From Microbacterium sp. BK668 (GTDB lineage: Bacteria > Actinomycetota > Actinomycetes > Actinomycetales > Microbacteriaceae), in the NCBI RefSeq assembly GCF_004362195.1, contig NZ_SNWG01000001.1, forward strand, positions 496,001 to 560,000: DNA of 64,000 bases. The letters are read 5' to 3'. The position numbers and the translations under genes are program-made. This document shows, one piece after another, positions 1 through 7,465 of the stretch. Numbering within the stretch: the stretch's first letter is position 1; every line of letters starts with the position of its first letter. Below the pieces are notes generated by a model. The model had not been told where the DNA came from. It saw only the letters and a program-made list of their open reading frames with translations, and made no database searches.

Positions 1-445
1 CGGTCATGACCGCCGTCGACACGTACGACATGACCGACCCGAGCTTGAGCAGCCCCATGATGAGCATGACGATCCCGACCATGACGGTCAGCGTGGCAAC
101 GGCACCCAGGTCGCTCGGCTCGAGACCAGCGGCGGTGAGGACGCTGTGCGAGGTCAGCGCGATCGCGCTCGTGAGCGTCGTCACCATGAGGACCGTGCGG
201 GCGAACATCGAGCCGATGATCGTCGGCACGATGCCCGACCAGAGGCCGAGCGGTGCCGAGAAGTTGCCGATGCTGGCATAGGCCATCCCCTCGGGGATGG
301 AGAAGAGCCCGGTGACGAATCCGGCGATCACGTCGCGCCCGGTGGGGCGGCCGAGTCCTCCGGTCCGACGCTTCGGGCGAGTCGAAGTCTTGTCGGTCAC
401 GGTGTCACCGTAGGGGGCGGCGGCTCCCGGGTCAGCAACGCGCAT
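1..445 (-). CDS. SulP family anion/sulfate permease, N-terminal part (cut by window edge)
   Basis: Only about 148 residues at the N-terminus are visible; the gene continues past the left edge. The translation from an ATG at 445 has a basic cytoplasmic leader and then, around residues 38-60, the run DVIAGF...SIPEGMAYA, which is typical of the first membrane segment of SulP/SLC26 transporters. Further hydrophobic helices follow. SulP proteins move sulfate, bicarbonate or other anions across the cytoplasmic membrane, but the substrate cannot be told from this fragment. An in-frame GTG at 400 is an alternative start, and neither start has a clear ribosome binding site. The family is fairly sure; the start is uncertain. 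Confidence 0.8.
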   Translation of the reverse strand, partial: MRVADPGAAAPYGDTVTDKTSTRPKRRTGGLGRPTGRDVIAGFVTGLFSIPEGMAYASIGNFSAPLGLWSGIVPTIIGSMFARTVLMVTTLTSAIALTSHSVLTAAGLEPSDLGAVATLTVMVGIVMLIMGLLKLGSVMSYVSTAVMT

Positions 446-536
446 CCCCGATGCGGCCCCGCTCACCCGCTGTGGGCGAGACTGGGTGTCCGGGCGCTCG
501 GGGGGTCGACGCGCCACTTCCGGAAGTGATGTGTCG

Positions 537-1196
537 ATGGACGGTGGGATGCTGTCGCTCGCCGCGGCCGTCGCGGTGAGCCCTCTGCCGCTCATCGCCG
601 TCCTCGCGATCCTGCTCGGCCGCAGCGCGCGCCGGGCAGGGGTGGCGCTGCTCGCCGGGTGGGCGACCGGCATCGCTGCTGTCGTGTCCGTCGCCGGAAT
701 CGTCGCGGAGGCGATGCCCGACGAGGTGGACGACGGCCGCCCCCTGCAGGCGACGGTCCAGCTCACGCTCGCGGCCGTCGCGTTTGCGCTCGCCGTCGTG
801 TCGTGGCTCCGCCGACCTCGCGCCGGCGCCGCCCCGCGCCTTCCCCGATGGCTGCAGGCGGTCGACCGCCTGTCCTTCCCCGCCGCCTTCGCGGTCGGAT
901 TCCTCCTCATCCCGCTGAGCCCCAAGAACCTCGTGCTCACCATCACTGCGGGTCTCGAGCTCGCGAGCGCCGATCTCGACCTCGGGCAGGCGGTCGCCGC
1001 CGTGGCCGTCTTCACCGTGATCGCGGCATCCCCCGTGCTTCTCCCCGTCGCGGCGTACCTGCTGTGGACCGTCCGCCTCCACCGGAGGCTCGAGGTCCTG
1101 CGGCTGTGGCTCATCCGGCACAACGCCGTCATCACGACGGTGCTGCTCACCCTGGTCGGCGTGTGGTTGACCGCGAACGGGCTCTCGAACCTCTGA
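537..1196 (+). CDS. GAP/LysE-like six-helix membrane protein
   Basis: A 219-residue protein made almost entirely of hydrophobic helices: about six membrane segments with short charged loops, including an Arg-rich cytoplasmic loop near residues 90-105. The motif IPLSPKN near the middle and the overall size fit the GAP (Sap, sulfolipid-1-addressing protein) family, which resembles LysE exporters. The substrate is unknown. GGAAG at 522-526 can serve the ATG at 537; an in-frame GTG at 531 is a close alternative and upstream codons at 486 are unlikely. It stands alone between the divergent SulP gene and the siderophore-interacting gene. Confidence 0.65.
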   Translation: MDGGMLSLAAAVAVSPLPLIAVLAILLGRSARRAGVALLAGWATGIAAVVSVAGIVAEAMPDEVDDGRPLQATVQLTLAAVAFALAVVSWLRRPRAGAAPRLPRWLQAVDRLSFPAAFAVGFLLIPLSPKNLVLTITAGLELASADLDLGQAVAAVAVFTVIAASPVLLPVAAYLLWTVRLHRRLEVLRLWLIRHNAVITTVLLTLVGVWLTANGLSNL

Positions 1197-1278
1197 GCCG
1201 GAGCGGGACGGACCCGCGGGTGGTTTGCTGGAACCGATCGCCCCCGCCCGGGCGATGCGAGGAGGACTCTCATGACGG

Positions 1279-2169
1279 ATGCTGCGACCCCGGCCCCGAC
1301 CAGTGCCACCGGGTGCGCCTCGACCGGTCGAGGATCCGACGGCGCCGTTCTACCGCGCGGCCGTGCGGCATCGCTTCACGGCCCGCGAGGCCGTCGTGAC
1401 GGCGGTGAGTCGCCCCGCCGAGGCATTCGTCCGCGTCCGCCTGGCGGTCGAGGACTTCGACGACTTCGACACCTCCGGCCCCGCCGACCACGTGCGGGTC
1501 TTCTTCCCGCATCCGTTGACGGGCGAGCTCGTCGCGCCGCGCGCCGTGGGTCCCGGTGAGGAGGGGATCGTCCGCCCCGAGGGGCCCATGTTCGCGCGCG
1601 ATTTCACGCCCCTCCGGCCGCGCGCCGACGACGCCTCCGGCGAGCGGGTGCTCGACCTCGACATCCTCCGCCACCCCGACCCCGGTCCCGCCGCGGCGTG
1701 GGCGGAACGGGCCGTGGCCGGGGACCGGCTCGTGATCGTGGGGCCGCGAGGCTCCCGCGCCGCGCCGCAGAACGTCGAGCGCGTCGTGCTCGTCGTGGAC
1801 CCCTCGGCGCTCCCCTCGGCGACGCGCTGGCTGGCCGAGGTCCCGGCGACGACGGCGGTCGAGGTCATCGCGGACGTGCCCGGCGATCTCGCCTGGGTCG
1901 AGGCCTACCTGAGCGCGCAGTCGGGCCGCGACGAGTTCGACCTGACGCAGCCGTACGGCTCGCTCGCCGACGCGTTCGAGACGGTGGGGGCGGATGCCTC
2001 GACCTTCGTCTTCGCCGCGGGCGAGGCATCCCGGCTCCTCCCCCTGCGGAGGTATCTGCGGAACGAGCTCGAGCTGCCCCGGGAGCAGTACGCGCTGAGC
2101 GGGTACTGGAAGCGCGGCATGGTCGCCTTCGACCATCACGAGCCGATCGACCCCGCCGACCCGGACTGA
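1279..2169 (+). CDS. Siderophore-interacting protein (FAD-dependent ferric reductase)
   Basis: A soluble protein of up to 296 residues with the two-domain layout of the SIP/ViuB family: an N-terminal FAD-binding barrel (PADHVRVFF near residues 75-83) and a C-terminal NAD(P)H-like domain ending in the family signature YWKRG. Such enzymes reduce ferric iron to release it from siderophores in the cytoplasm. No siderophore synthesis or uptake gene is nearby. The start is doubtful. A strong AGGAGGA at 1259-1265 is best placed for the ATG at 1272, but that ATG reads another frame (MTDAATPAP...) that departs from the SIP frame near 1310. Either translation begins at 1279 or later, or one base has been gained or lost between 1280 and 1315. 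Confidence 0.82.
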   Translation: MLRPRPRPVPPGAPRPVEDPTAPFYRAAVRHRFTAREAVVTAVSRPAEAFVRVRLAVEDFDDFDTSGPADHVRVFFPHPLTGELVAPRAVGPGEEGIVRPEGPMFARDFTPLRPRADDASGERVLDLDILRHPDPGPAAAWAERAVAGDRLVIVGPRGSRAAPQNVERVVLVVDPSALPSATRWLAEVPATTAVEVIADVPGDLAWVEAYLSAQSGRDEFDLTQPYGSLADAFETVGADASTFVFAAGEASRLLPLRRYLRNELELPREQYALSGYWKRGMVAFDHHEPIDPADPD

Positions 2170-2196
2170 GCCCCGCCCGCCGGCGAACCGAACCGA

Positions 2197-2265
2197 CGTC
2201 GGAGAAACGGGCGAAGGTCGGAGGAATCCGCGCGATTCCTCCGACCTTCGGCGGTTTCTCCGACG
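2197..2265. repeat. Long composite palindrome between convergent genes
   Basis: Two 32-base arms (2197-2228 and 2234-2265) pair with only two mismatches around a 5-base loop. It lies between the stop codons of two convergent genes and could end transcription in both directions or be a dispersed palindromic element. There is no T-run. Confidence 0.8.
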
Positions 2266-2290
2266 TTCGCTCCGCCCGGGGGCGGGTAAG

Positions 2291-2342
2291 CCGTCGGCGC
2301 GGGCGCTCAGCCGTCGGCGCGGGCGCTCAGCCGTCGGCGCGG
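2291..2342. repeat. 20-base tandem repeat (2.6 copies) across the stop codon of the MFS gene
   Basis: The unit CCGTCGGCGCGGGCGCTCAG occurs at 2291-2310 and 2311-2330, then partly at 2331-2342. The real stop codon of the minus-strand exporter (2327-2329) lies in one unit, so the last three codons and the stop are copied again just downstream of the gene. Confidence 0.9.
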
Positions 2343-3865
2343 TGCGCCGCCTGCCACTCGTCAGTCACCGTCAGCACCGGCCGGCGCATGAAGCACACCG
2401 CGACGAGGCCGATGAGCAGCACGGCCGCCGGAAGGAGGATCGACTGGGCCATCGCCGTCGAGAAGCCGTCGACGACGAACGACGGCAGCTCACCTTCGCC
2501 GAAGCCTCCCTGCGCCTCGCTCGCGCCCGGCAGGTTCGCCTCGAGCCGCGACTGCATGAACGCGGCGATCGAGGCGGAGCCGATGACCGAGCCGATCGTG
2601 CGGGTCGTGTTGTAGATGCCGGCGCCGGCGCCGGCCTGCCGCGGCGGGAGGTTGCGGGTCGCGGTCGTGGCGAGCGGGCCCCACATCCCCGCGTTGCCGA
2701 TGCCCATGAGGGCCGACGGGAGGAGGAACATCCAGATCGGCGTGTCGACGTTCATGAGCGCGGAGTACCACAGCAGCGAGATTCCGACGAAGCTCAGGCC
2801 GGGTACGAGCAGGAACCGCGGGTCGGTGCGGTCGAGGAGGCGTCCGGCGAACGGCGCGAGCACGCCCGAGAGCACCGCCATGGGGATGAGGAGGAGCGCC
2901 GACTGCGTCGGCGTCTGACCCCGCGCGAGCTGGATGAAGAACATGAGCGGCAGCGACATGCTCGTCACGGCGAAGCCGACGGCGGCGATCGAGATGTTCG
3001 CGACCGAGAAGTTGCGGTCGCGGAAGAGCTCGAGCGGCACGAGCGGCTCGCTCGTGGTGCGGGCCTGCGTCCAGATGAAGAGGACCATCACGAGGATGCC
3101 GGCCCCGATCATGGCCCAGACCCACGGCGCCCAGTCGAACTTCTCGCCCTCCTGCAGGCCGAAGACGATGAGGAACAGCCCGAGCGCGCTGAGGAACACG
3201 CCCGCGACGTCGAAGCGGTGCGGGTGGGTCTCGAGCCTCGGCACGAGGATCATCGCGAGGACGAAGCCGATGACTCCGACGGGGATGTTGATGAAGAAGA
3301 TCCACTCCCACCCGAAGCCGTCGACGAGGAGTCCGCCGAGGAGCGGGCCCACGAGGGTCGCGACGCCGGCGGTCGCACCCCACAGGCCCATCGCCGCGCC
3401 GCGGCGGTTCGGCGGGAAGGTGCGGGTGATGACGGCCATCGTCTGCGGCGTCATGAGCGCGGCACCCAGCCCCTGCACGGCGCGGAATGCGATGAGAGCG
3501 CCGAGCGTGGGCGAGAGCCCGCAGCCGAGGGAGGCGAGCGTGAAGACCGCCAGGCCGATGAGATAGATGTTCTTCGGGCCGAAGCGGTCGCCGAGGCGCC
3601 CCGTGATGAGCAGAGGCACGGCGTAGGTCAGCAGGTAGGCCGACGTGACCCACACGACGTTGTCGAGGTTGTTGGTATCCGGGTCGAGCGCCGCCTTGAT
3701 GGCGGGGTTGGCGACCGAGACGATCGTGGTGTCGACGAGGATCATGAAGAACCCGATGACCAGCGCCCACAGCGCGGGCCACGGGCTGCGCTCGGGTGCT
3801 TTCGGACGAGTGGATGCCGCGGCATCCGTCCTCGCGGTTCCCGAGCCGGTCGAGGGATGCGTCAT
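2327..3865 (-). CDS. DHA2-type MFS drug efflux transporter
   Basis: A 512-residue major facilitator protein of the 14-helix DHA2 type (EmrB/QacA-like), which exports drugs or other hydrophobic compounds using the proton gradient. Motif D1 (LVDTTIVSVANPAI, residues 43-56) and motif A (GRLGDRFGPKN, about 89-99) are clear. The start at 3865 (MTHPST...) is chosen over a longer reading because the upstream part overlaps the PadR gene in another frame and has the composition of a shadow frame. The first base of the gene overlaps the PadR stop region by 4 bases, so the two are one transcription unit and the exporter is probably repressed by PadR. Its 3' end carries a tandem repeat. Confidence 0.92.
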   Translation of the reverse strand: MTHPSTGSGTARTDAAASTRPKAPERSPWPALWALVIGFFMILVDTTIVSVANPAIKAALDPDTNNLDNVVWVTSAYLLTYAVPLLITGRLGDRFGPKNIYLIGLAVFTLASLGCGLSPTLGALIAFRAVQGLGAALMTPQTMAVITRTFPPNRRGAAMGLWGATAGVATLVGPLLGGLLVDGFGWEWIFFINIPVGVIGFVLAMILVPRLETHPHRFDVAGVFLSALGLFLIVFGLQEGEKFDWAPWVWAMIGAGILVMVLFIWTQARTTSEPLVPLELFRDRNFSVANISIAAVGFAVTSMSLPLMFFIQLARGQTPTQSALLLIPMAVLSGVLAPFAGRLLDRTDPRFLLVPGLSFVGISLLWYSALMNVDTPIWMFLLPSALMGIGNAGMWGPLATTATRNLPPRQAGAGAGIYNTTRTIGSVIGSASIAAFMQSRLEANLPGASEAQGGFGEGELPSFVVDGFSTAMAQSILLPAAVLLIGLVAVCFMRRPVLTVTDEWQAAHRADG

Positions 3866-4482
3866 CGGCGTGCGGCCTTTCGTTCTTCGAGATAGCGGGC
3901 GGAGGGCGCTTCGGGCGCACCCCACGGGAAGTCGTGACGCTCGAGGCGCCGGACGAGGTCCTCGAGCCAGGCGATGTCGTGGCCGAGCATGACGCTCTCG
4001 CGCTCGACCTCGAGGAGGTACTGCTCGGGCACCTCGCGCAGGCGCGCCGAGGCGAGCCCGGCGTCGAGCTCGGCACGGACCGCCTCGAGCGCCGAGCGGC
4101 GCGTGCCCAGCAGGGCTGCGACCTCGCCGCGCTCGAGGTTGTGCGCCTCGGCGAGTGCGACACGGAACTCGGCGGGGTGGTCGATGCGGGCGAGCTCGCG
4201 CCGCACCCACTCAGCCACCGCCTCGCGGCCGAGGTCGGTCTGGCTGTAGGTCGTGCGCTCAGGGCGGTTGCCGTCCCGGTCGATCCCGACCTCGGCGAGG
4301 AGACCTGCCCGCTCGAGCCGGCCGACCGTGTGGTACAGCGTGCCGTTCGTGATGGTGACGAGCCGGTCGTCGCGCCGCTGGCGCAGGAGCCGCATCATCT
4401 CGTAGGGGTGCATGTCGCCCTCTTCCAGCAGGGCGAGGATCATCAGGCCGAGCGGGGTCAGGCGGTCCACAGCGTCCTTCAT
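3862..4482 (-). CDS. PadR family transcriptional regulator
   Basis: A 206-residue protein with an N-terminal PadR winged helix (about residues 8-75, with the signature GTLYHTVGRLERAGLL) and a C-terminal helical dimerisation domain. PadR proteins are usually effector-released repressors of an adjacent exporter gene, here the DHA2 transporter that overlaps it by 4 bases. The ATG at 4482 is preferred to an in-frame GTG at 4530, because the latter would start inside the 18-base operator palindrome. The palindrome 40 bases upstream suggests autoregulation. Confidence 0.9.
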   Translation of the reverse strand: MKDAVDRLTPLGLMILALLEEGDMHPYEMMRLLRQRRDDRLVTITNGTLYHTVGRLERAGLLAEVGIDRDGNRPERTTYSQTDLGREAVAEWVRRELARIDHPAEFRVALAEAHNLERGEVAALLGTRRSALEAVRAELDAGLASARLREVPEQYLLEVERESVMLGHDIAWLEDLVRRLERHDFPWGAPEAPSARYLEERKAARR

Positions 4483-4521
4483 GGCGGCATCCGGGTTCGG
4501 GGATCGATTGATCCGTGTTGA

Positions 4522-4539
4522 ATAGTCCACGTGGACTAT
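4522..4539. promoter_or_regulatory. PadR operator (18-base perfect palindrome)
   Basis: ATAGTCCACGTGGACTAT is a perfect palindrome in the divergent space between the PadR gene and the TfoX-like gene. It is a good candidate for the PadR binding site controlling padR and the exporter, and it may also reach the -35 region of the divergent gene. Confidence 0.8.
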
Positions 4540-4561
4540 ACGCGCTGTCGGGCGCCGTCGC

Positions 4562-4567
4562 TACTGT
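4562..4567 (+). promoter_or_regulatory. -10 box of the TfoX-like gene
   Basis: TACTGT fits TANNNT and lies 7 bases before the ATG at 4575, which predicts a leaderless or nearly leaderless transcript. Confidence 0.5.
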
Positions 4568-4574
4568 GAGCGGC

Positions 4575-4913
4575 ATGAAGGACGAGGCTGCTCAGCAGCG
4601 AGCGCACGCGATCTTCGACCCGATCGCCCGGCCCTATCTCGGGCGTCCCGACGTCGACATCGGGCCGATGTTCGGCAGCGAGGGGCTCCGCGTCCGCGGC
4701 AAGGTCTTCGCCTTCGTCGGTCACCGGGGAAGTCTCGTCGTCAAGGTCCCCGAGGAGCGGGCCGACGAGATCGTCGCCTCGGGGGTCGCAGAGCGCATGG
4801 AGATGCGGGGCCGGGCGATGCGCGAGTGGCTCGTGGTCGGGCCGGGCGCGGCCGCCGAGTGGCAGCCGCTGACGGCCGAGGCCTTCGCCTACGTCGACGA
4901 GATCACGCCGTAG
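4575..4913 (+). CDS. TfoX N-terminal domain protein
   Basis: A 112-residue soluble protein resembling the TfoX/Sxy N-terminal domain: PMFGSEGLRVRGKVFAFV near residues 27-44 followed by a strand-rich core (SLVVKVPEE). Many such single-domain proteins occur in actinobacteria with no proven competence role. The start at ATG 4575 is supported by the -10 box just upstream; an in-frame start at 4515 would run through the PadR operator. It is transcribed away from padR. Its function is unknown beyond the domain match. Confidence 0.75.
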   Translation: MKDEAAQQRAHAIFDPIARPYLGRPDVDIGPMFGSEGLRVRGKVFAFVGHRGSLVVKVPEERADEIVASGVAERMEMRGRAMREWLVVGPGAAAEWQPLTAEAFAYVDEITP

Positions 4914-4952
4914 GCATCCCGGCCCTCGGCCGGATGCGCCGGGGGCACCCGG

Positions 4953-4958
4953 GATAAT
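4953..4958 (+). promoter_or_regulatory. -10 box of purC
   Basis: GATAAT ends 7 bases before GTG 4966. It overlaps the ATG at 4957, which argues against that ATG and for a leaderless purC mRNA starting at the GTG. Confidence 0.6.
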
Positions 4959-4965
4959 GGGGCGC

Positions 4966-5964
4966 GTGGCATCCCCCCTCGAGCTCCCCGGCTGGCGGCA
5001 CGTCTACTCCGGCAAGGTCCGTGACCTCTACGTGCCCGACTCGCCGACCGACTCGCCGACCGACTCGCCGACCGGCTCGTCGACCGACTCGGAGCGCCGA
5101 TCCGCGGCCGACCGGATGCTCGTCGTCGCGAGCGACCGCGTGAGCGCCTTCGACCATGTGCTCGAGCCGGGCATCCCCGACAAGGGAGTGCTCCTCACGA
5201 CCCTCAGCCTCTGGTGGTTCGATCGCCTCGCGGGCGCGGACGGGGGCCGCAGCATCCCGAATCATCTTGCGGCGAGCGCGATCCTGACCGACGGTCCGGA
5301 CGGCGTCGCGAACACCCCCGACGACCTGCACCCGTTGATCCCCGCCGAGGTCGCCGGGCGCGCGATGGTCGTGCGGAGCCTCGAGATGCTGCCGGTGGAG
5401 TGCGTCGTCCGCGGCTACCTGACCGGGTCGGGGTGGGCGGAGTATCGGGCGCACAGGACGGTGTGCGGCATTCCTCTTCCCGACGGCCTTCGCGACGGCG
5501 ACCGCCTGCCGGAGCCGCTCTTCACGCCGGCCTACAAGGCGCCGATGGGTGAGCACGACGAGAACATCTCGTTCGAGCAGACCGTCGAGCTCGTCGGCGC
5601 GGAGCGGGCGGCGCAGCTGCGCGACCTCTCGCTCGAGATCTACGCCCGCGCCGCCCACACCGCCGAAGCGCACGGCCTCATCCTCGCCGACACCAAGTTC
5701 GAGTTCGGCGTCGACGATGCCGGGGTCCTGACGCTCGCCGACGAGGTGCTCACGAGTGACTCGTCGAGATACTGGGATGCCGCGGCCTGGCACGCGAGCA
5801 GCGACCCGGCGGAGCGCATGGCGAGCTTCGACAAGCAGATCGTCCGCGACTGGCTCGCCGCGAACTGGGACAAGACCGGCACACCGCCCCGGCTTCCGGC
5901 CGACATCGTGGAGCGGACCGCCGACCGCTACCGGACGCTGCTCGAGCGCCTGACCGCCGCCTGA
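4966..5964 (+). CDS. purC: Phosphoribosylaminoimidazole-succinocarboxamide synthase
   Basis: SAICAR synthase, which joins CAIR and aspartate with ATP in de novo purine synthesis. The 332-residue protein has the SAICAR synthetase fold: YSGKVRDLY (residues 14-22) at the ATP site, SDRVSAFD (56-63), EVAGRAMVVR and later ECVVRGYLTGS, with the C-terminal DKQIVRDWL. Residues about 24-48 form an unusual Asp-Ser-Pro-Thr-rich insert encoded by a 12-base tandem repeat, placed in the nucleotide-binding hairpin between the first strands. The GTG start at 4966 is chosen because a -10 box overlaps the alternative ATG at 4957. It is separate from purS-purQ (13.5 kb) and purL (53 kb). Confidence 0.95.
   Translation: MASPLELPGWRHVYSGKVRDLYVPDSPTDSPTDSPTGSSTDSERRSAADRMLVVASDRVSAFDHVLEPGIPDKGVLLTTLSLWWFDRLAGADGGRSIPNHLAASAILTDGPDGVANTPDDLHPLIPAEVAGRAMVVRSLEMLPVECVVRGYLTGSGWAEYRAHRTVCGIPLPDGLRDGDRLPEPLFTPAYKAPMGEHDENISFEQTVELVGAERAAQLRDLSLEIYARAAHTAEAHGLILADTKFEFGVDDAGVLTLADEVLTSDSSRYWDAAAWHASSDPAERMASFDKQIVRDWLAANWDKTGTPPRLPADIVERTADRYRTLLERLTAA
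5039..5075 (+). repeat. 12-base tandem repeat inside purC
   Basis: GACTCGCCGACC repeats three times in frame, followed by degenerate copies, encoding repeated Asp-Ser-Pro-Thr. It lengthens a loop of SAICAR synthase. Confidence 0.85.
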
Positions 5965-5965
5965 C

Positions 5966-5996
5966 GGCCGGGCCGCCGCCGCCACACGGCCCGGCC
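5966..5996 (+). terminator. Stem-loop after purC
   Basis: GGCCGGGCCG (5966-5975) and CGGCCCGGCC (5987-5996) form a perfect 10-base stem with an 11-base loop two bases after the stop codon. No T-run follows, as is usual for high-GC actinobacterial terminators. Confidence 0.6.
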
Positions 5997-6026
5997 GCCG
6001 CCGGCTGCGCGACGGGACCGCGCAGC

Positions 6027-6064
6027 GAGAGCGTGTCCGCTCTCAGCGAACTCCCAGGTATCGT
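6027..6064 (+). promoter_or_regulatory. Upstream region of the uracil permease gene: inverted repeat and -10 box
   Basis: GAGAGCG/CGCTCTC form a 7-base inverted repeat (6027-6044) and TATCGT (6059-6064) fits a -10 box. The ribosome binding site GAGGAG is at 6091-6096. The inverted repeat lies near the expected -35 and may be an operator. Confidence 0.4.
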
Positions 6065-6101
6065 GACGTGGTACGTCCGCCCCGTCCTCCGAGGAGCTCG
6101 C

Positions 6102-7433
6102 ATGCCCGTCTGGTCCCTGCATGGAAACGGCCGCACCGTAGAGCCCGGCAAGGTGGTGAAGCCCGACGAGCGCCTCAACTGGGGGGCGACCGTCGCCATC
6201 GGCGTGCAGCACGTCATCGCGATGTTCGGTGCGACCTTCCTCGTCCCCGTGCTCACCGGCTTCCCGGTGTCGACGACGCTGCTCTTCTCGGGCATCGGCA
6301 CGATCCTCTTCCTCCTGATCACGCGCAACCGGCTGCCCAGCTACCTCGGCTCGTCCTTCGCCTTCATCGCGCCGGTCACCGCGGCGACCGCGACAGCGGG
6401 CATGGGCTCGGCCCTCGCGGGCATCGTCGCGGTCGGCATCCTGCTCGCCGCCATCGGCTTCGTCGTCCAGTTCGCCGGCGTGGGGTGGGTCGACAAGCTC
6501 ATGCCGCCCGTCGTCGCGGGTGCGATCGTCGCCCTCATCGGCTTCAACCTCGCGCCCGTCGCCTGGACCAACTTCCAGCAGCAGCCGTTCACCGCGACCG
6601 TGACGCTCGTGGCCGTCATCCTCTGCAGCGTGCTGTTCCGCGGGTTCCTCGGCCGCATCTCGATCTTCCTCGGCGTCGTGATCGGCTACATCGTGGCCGC
6701 GCTCTCGGGACAGATCGACTACACGGCCGTGGAAGAGGCGGCGTGGGTCGGCCTCCCCGAGTTCCACATCGCCGACTTCGCCTCGGCCGGCACATGGTCG
6801 GTCATCGCGATGTTCCTCCCGGTCGTGCTCGTGCTCGTCGCCGAGAACGTCGGCCACGTGCGCGGAGTCGCGACGATGACGGATGCCTCGGTCAACAGGT
6901 ACACCGGACGCGCGCTCATCGCCGACGGCGCGGCCACGACCCTGGCTGGTCTCTTCGGGGGTTCGGGCACGACGACGTACGGGGAGAACATCGGCGTCAT
7001 GGCGGCCACGCGCGTCTATTCGACCGCGGCCTACTGGGTCGCGGGCGCCGCGGCGATCCTCCTGAGCCTCTCGCCGAAGATCGGCGCGGTCTTCAACTCC
7101 GTGCCGCCGGGGGTCCTCGGCGGTGTGACGACCGCGCTCTACGGCCTCATCGGGATCATCGGCATCAAGATCTGGGTCGACAACCGCGTCGACTTCTCGC
7201 GGCCCGTCAATCAGTACACGGCGGCTGTCGCCCTCGTCATCGCGATCGCCGGGTTCACGATGCAGTGGGGCGACTTCCAGCTCGGCGCGATCGTCCTCGG
7301 CGCCGCCGCGGCCCTGCTCATCTACCACCTCGGCAACGCCATCGCCCGCTGGCGCAAGACCGGTGCCGACGACGGCGGCCCGATCCCCGCGGTCGGCCCC
7401 ATCGGCGGCGACCCGCTGGACGGGCCCCGCTGA
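6102..7433 (+). CDS. NCS2 uracil-xanthine type permease (UraA-like)
   Basis: A 443-residue NCS2 nucleobase transporter with about 12-14 membrane segments. Family marks include QHVIAMFGAT (36-45), AENVGHVRGV and the double motif LAGLFGGSGTTTYGENIGVMA in the substrate region; the TTYGENIG form is typical of uracil permeases rather than xanthine/urate permeases. It imports a nucleobase with protons. The start at 6102 has GAGGAG five bases upstream. It stands next to purC but with its own promoter region. Uracil is the most likely substrate. Confidence 0.9.
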   Translation: MPVWSLHGNGRTVEPGKVVKPDERLNWGATVAIGVQHVIAMFGATFLVPVLTGFPVSTTLLFSGIGTILFLLITRNRLPSYLGSSFAFIAPVTAATATAGMGSALAGIVAVGILLAAIGFVVQFAGVGWVDKLMPPVVAGAIVALIGFNLAPVAWTNFQQQPFTATVTLVAVILCSVLFRGFLGRISIFLGVVIGYIVAALSGQIDYTAVEEAAWVGLPEFHIADFASAGTWSVIAMFLPVVLVLVAENVGHVRGVATMTDASVNRYTGRALIADGAATTLAGLFGGSGTTTYGENIGVMAATRVYSTAAYWVAGAAAILLSLSPKIGAVFNSVPPGVLGGVTTALYGLIGIIGIKIWVDNRVDFSRPVNQYTAAVALVIAIAGFTMQWGDFQLGAIVLGAAAALLIYHLGNAIARWRKTGADDGGPIPAVGPIGGDPLDGPR

Positions 7434-7465
7434 CCCCGTCCCGGCGGCGGAAGCCGAGACTGCGG

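Noticed and set aside
2327..4210. MFS transporter with a 115-residue N-terminal extension
   Set aside because: The extension is an out-of-frame reading of the PadR gene; MTHPST at 3865 gives the normal family length.
4482..4530. Longer PadR reading starting at GTG 4530
   Set aside because: The start would fall inside the operator palindrome and the extra residues lack similarity to PadR N-termini.
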